From: an uncultured Lachnospiraceae bacterium
GTDB taxonomy: Bacteria; Bacillota; Clostridia; Lachnospirales; Lachnospiraceae
Assembly (NCBI GenBank): GCA_910584585.1
Contig: CAJUBP010000080.1
Span: 1-7,437, forward strand
Length of the DNA: 7,437 bases
Direction: 5' to 3'
The notes under the pieces were generated by a model. That model was not told the origin of the DNA, made no database searches, and saw only the letters and a list, made by a program, of their open reading frames with translations. Numbering within the stretch: position 1 is the first letter of the stretch; every line of letters begins with the position of its first letter. Of the stretch, positions 6,214 to 7,437 are shown one piece after another. The position numbers were made by a program, and so were the translations under genes.

Positions 6214-6327
6214 CAAAAGCCTCATTGCCTTAAAAACGTCAAGGTCTCAATATCTTAACGGCCCCAACGTCTGAATGCCTTAACACCTCAACGCCTTAAT
6301 ATTTCAATGCCTTAACGCCTCAATGCC
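6214..6327 (-). repeat. Degenerate tandem repeat of 8-bp units between protease and capsid genes
   Basis: About 14 consecutive units of 8 bp (plus-strand consensus TYAAYGCC) fill this stretch, starting at the protease stop codon, which is itself part of the first unit. Examples on the plus strand: TCAATGCC (6320-6327 and 6304-6311), TTAACGCC (6312-6319), TCAACGCC (6288-6295), TTAACACC (6280-6287), TGAATGCC (6272-6279), TCATTGCC (6222-6229). Units beginning TC and TT alternate at the protease end, which suggests an older 16-bp unit. Units at 6255 and 6230 carry one extra base, and those nearest the capsid gene are the most decayed. The spacer (6073-6319) holds no convincing gene. No function is known to me. 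Confidence 0.8.
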
Positions 6328-7030
6328 GCAAAAGCCCCAGCCGCTTCTCCAACTGCTCCACCGGAACTTTCTTCTCCGTTTCCTTCTGCTCCGGCACCAG
6401 CTTAGACAACAGCGAATTAGTCACCGCCATGCGCGAAAACATCACGCCCTCCGGCTCCCCGCCCCTGGCTTTATCCTCCGTACCGTCCCCACGCAGAACC
6501 CCGTCCGCAAACCCAAGCTCCACCGCCTTCCTTGCGTTAAACCAGCTCTCCGCATCCATCAGGTGGGAAATCCTGGCCCGGCTCATGCCCGTCTTAATCT
6601 CATAGGCGTTCATGATGCTCTCCTTCACCTCGTCCAGCATCTCCCCCGCCCTCTGCATCTCCTTACTGTCCCCAATGGCAATCGTCATCGGATTGTGGAT
6701 CATCATCATGCCCACCGGGGACATCAGAACCTCCGTCCCCGCCATGGCGATCACAGACGCCGCCGAAGCCGCCAGAGCGTCCACCTTCACCCGCACATCC
6801 CCCTTATACTCCATCAGCATGTTATAAATCCGCGCCGCCGCAAACACATCCCCGCCCGGAGAATTGATCCAGACCGTGATATCCCCCGTCCCTGCATCCA
6901 GCTCCTTCTGGAACAGCTCCGGCGTCACCTCGTCCCCATACCAGGTCTCATCCGAAATCTCCCCGTTCAAAACCAGCGTCCTCTCCCCGTCCGCCTCATT
7001 CCGTACCCAGTTCCAAAACTTCCGCTTCAT
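6320..7030 (-). CDS. ClpP-like (S14 family) prohead maturation protease
   Basis: A 236-residue serine protease of the ClpP fold that cleaves the capsid scaffold domain during head maturation. The motifs are complete: INSPGGDVFAAARIYNML (55-72), the ClpP oxyanion-loop/helix signature; the nucleophile S89 in ALAASAASVIAMAG (85-98); H112 in MMMIHNP; and an acidic partner, probably D159 in MDAESW, with D176 as the alternative. The C-terminal 45 residues are charged and lie beyond the protease core, as is usual in phage versions. The ATG start is firm, since a TGA lies in frame four codons upstream; GAGG precedes it by seven bases. It sits between portal and capsid genes, the standard order. The stop codon lies in the first unit of the octamer repeat. 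Confidence 0.93.
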   Translation of the reverse strand: MKRKFWNWVRNEADGERTLVLNGEISDETWYGDEVTPELFQKELDAGTGDITVWINSPGGDVFAAARIYNMLMEYKGDVRVKVDALAASAASVIAMAGTEVLMSPVGMMMIHNPMTIAIGDSKEMQRAGEMLDEVKESIMNAYEIKTGMSRARISHLMDAESWFNARKAVELGFADGVLRGDGTEDKARGGEPEGVMFSRMAVTNSLLSKLVPEQKETEKKVPVEQLEKRLGLLRH

Positions 7031-7066
7031 CCCTGCACCTCACTTTCCGCTTTTTCAACCACTTCC

Positions 7067-7088
7067 CGCCGGTCCCCATAAACCGGCG
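7067..7088 (-). other. Perfect 7-bp stem-loop between terminator and protease gene
   Basis: CGCCGGT (7088-7082 on the minus strand) pairs perfectly with ACCGGCG (7073-7067) around an 8-nt loop. It starts three bases after the T-run of the upstream terminator-like hairpin and ends about 36 nt before the protease ATG. No T-run follows, so it is not a second terminator. It could protect the 5' end of a shorter transcript, or be an operator-like site. The pairing is seen; the role is inferred. Confidence 0.4.
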
Positions 7089-7091
7089 CAC

Positions 7092-7124
7092 AAAAAAGCC
7101 AGCAGACACATCCGCCTGCCAGCT
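7092..7124 (-). terminator. Terminator-like hairpin between portal and protease genes
   Basis: On the minus strand AGCTGGCAG (7124-7116) pairs with CTGCTGGCT (7105-7097), nine pairs with two G-U wobbles, around a 10-nt loop that can fold further. Six T follow (7097-7092). The wobbles weaken it compared with the other two terminators. It faces the direction of late transcription and lies inside the presumed operon, so partial termination or antitermination would be needed. Confidence 0.6.
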
Positions 7125-7191
7125 CCCAAAACTCTCTGTCCGCCCTTCTCACTCAACTTCTCTACTCTATCTCTTCCGCTTCACACAAATC

Positions 7192-7308
7192 CTAACACAG
7201 CAAATCCCGAAACCTGTTGCCCATATCCGCCACACGGCATTCTCCACAGCCCATCTCTACCGCGCCACACCCATGAAAGCCGGAACACTCCACTTTCCAG
7301 ATATCCAC
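7192..7308 (-). CDS. Possible 38-aa cysteine-rich small protein
   Basis: A short frame runs from GTG (7308-7306), 3 nt after the portal stop, to TAG (7194-7192). The product has C8, H12, C14, C21, C24 and C38, with CSGFHGC and CGEC as two closely spaced pairs, which could form a small zinc-binding knuckle. In its favour: it begins right at the portal stop, uses G/C-ending codons and is the only tidy frame in the gap before the terminator at 7124. Against it: the only ribosome-site-like GAGG is a single base from the GTG, so translation would depend on coupling to the portal. I recognise no family. An internal ATG at codon 19 is a weaker alternative. Confidence 0.35.
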   Translation of the reverse strand: MDIWKVECSGFHGCGAVEMGCGECRVADMGNRFRDLLC

Positions 7309-7311
7309 ACC

Positions 7312-7437
7312 TCACAGCCCCAGCCCGGAATCCCCCTGACGAAACTGCCTCCCGTCCGGCGGCTCCGGCTCCTGCTGATTCTTTCCCGCAAACAGCCCCG
7401 CATCCTTCAACTTACAAAGATTCCCGTTCACCAGATA
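7312..7437 (-). CDS. Portal protein, C-terminal end (partial; runs off the window)
   Basis: The last 41 codons of a gene entering from beyond 7437, ending in TGA (7314-7312). The residues YLVNGNLCKLKDAGLFAGKN match the 'ILVNGNxxPLxxAG' stretch near the C-terminus of HK97-type portal proteins, the dodecameric ring through which DNA is packaged and ejected. The remaining residues are polar and Pro/Glu/Gln-rich, as expected for a loose C-terminal tail. Position immediately before the ClpP-type protease gene agrees with this. With so little sequence, the call rests on that motif and on gene order. Confidence 0.75.
   Translation of the reverse strand, partial: YLVNGNLCKLKDAGLFAGKNQQEPEPPDGRQFRQGDSGLGL

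Noticed and set aside
4600..6258. Very long plus-strand open frame (552 codons) opposite the capsid gene
   Set aside because: Its translation is rich in His, Pro, Arg and Leu without any domain. It is the expected antisense shadow of a G/C-ending-codon gene, and the minus strand carries the unmistakable HK97 capsid protein.
6214..6327. Octamer array considered as a CRISPR array
   Set aside because: Units are only 8 bp and directly contiguous, with no unique spacers and no cas genes nearby.

Overview
This window is part of the late (head and tail) gene cluster of a siphovirus-type prophage, or a phage, of a Firmicutes host. Every convincing gene lies on the minus strand, so the biological order runs from high to low coordinates. 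The gene set (HK97-type portal and capsid, ClpP-type prohead protease, gp6-like connector, HK97 gp10-like protein, phi13-family major tail protein, frameshifted tail chaperone, tape measure) together with strong GGAGG ribosome sites and G/C-ending codons fits a gut Clostridia host, perhaps Lachnospiraceae. The host assignment is an inference. No integrase, attachment site, tRNA or host gene is visible, so prophage versus free phage cannot be decided here.

Head module (7437 down to 3446): the C-terminal end of the portal; a possible 38-residue cysteine-rich ORF; a terminator-like hairpin; the ClpP-like maturation protease; a non-coding spacer carrying an unusual degenerate tandem repeat of 8-bp units; the major capsid protein; then four tightly packed genes for the neck (gp6-like connector, head closure, HK97 gp10-like, probable tail terminator). 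Tail module (3440 down to 2286): the major tail protein and a tail assembly chaperone with a clear A-AAA-AAC slippery site, which would make a longer -1 frameshift product.

Between the chaperone and the tape measure, where a tail operon normally runs straight on, there is a markedly AT-rich block of about 1.75 kb (about 2200 down to 413). It holds two unrecognised genes (276 and 248 codons) in the operon direction. They have a plausible promoter in front and two consecutive intrinsic terminators behind. This is the layout of a 'moron' cargo cassette. It is the best candidate here for an undescribed system, for instance a prophage-encoded defence or superinfection-exclusion pair, but the sequence does not prove that role. 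The 248-residue protein has a pattern reminiscent of a degenerate nuclease-like core.

The window ends inside the tape measure gene (359 down to 1). Its N-terminal coiled-coil segment runs directly into a segment that, in the homologues I recall, lies several hundred residues further on. This suggests a large in-frame internal deletion. With the terminators just upstream of the gene, it raises the question of whether this phage still makes a normal tail.
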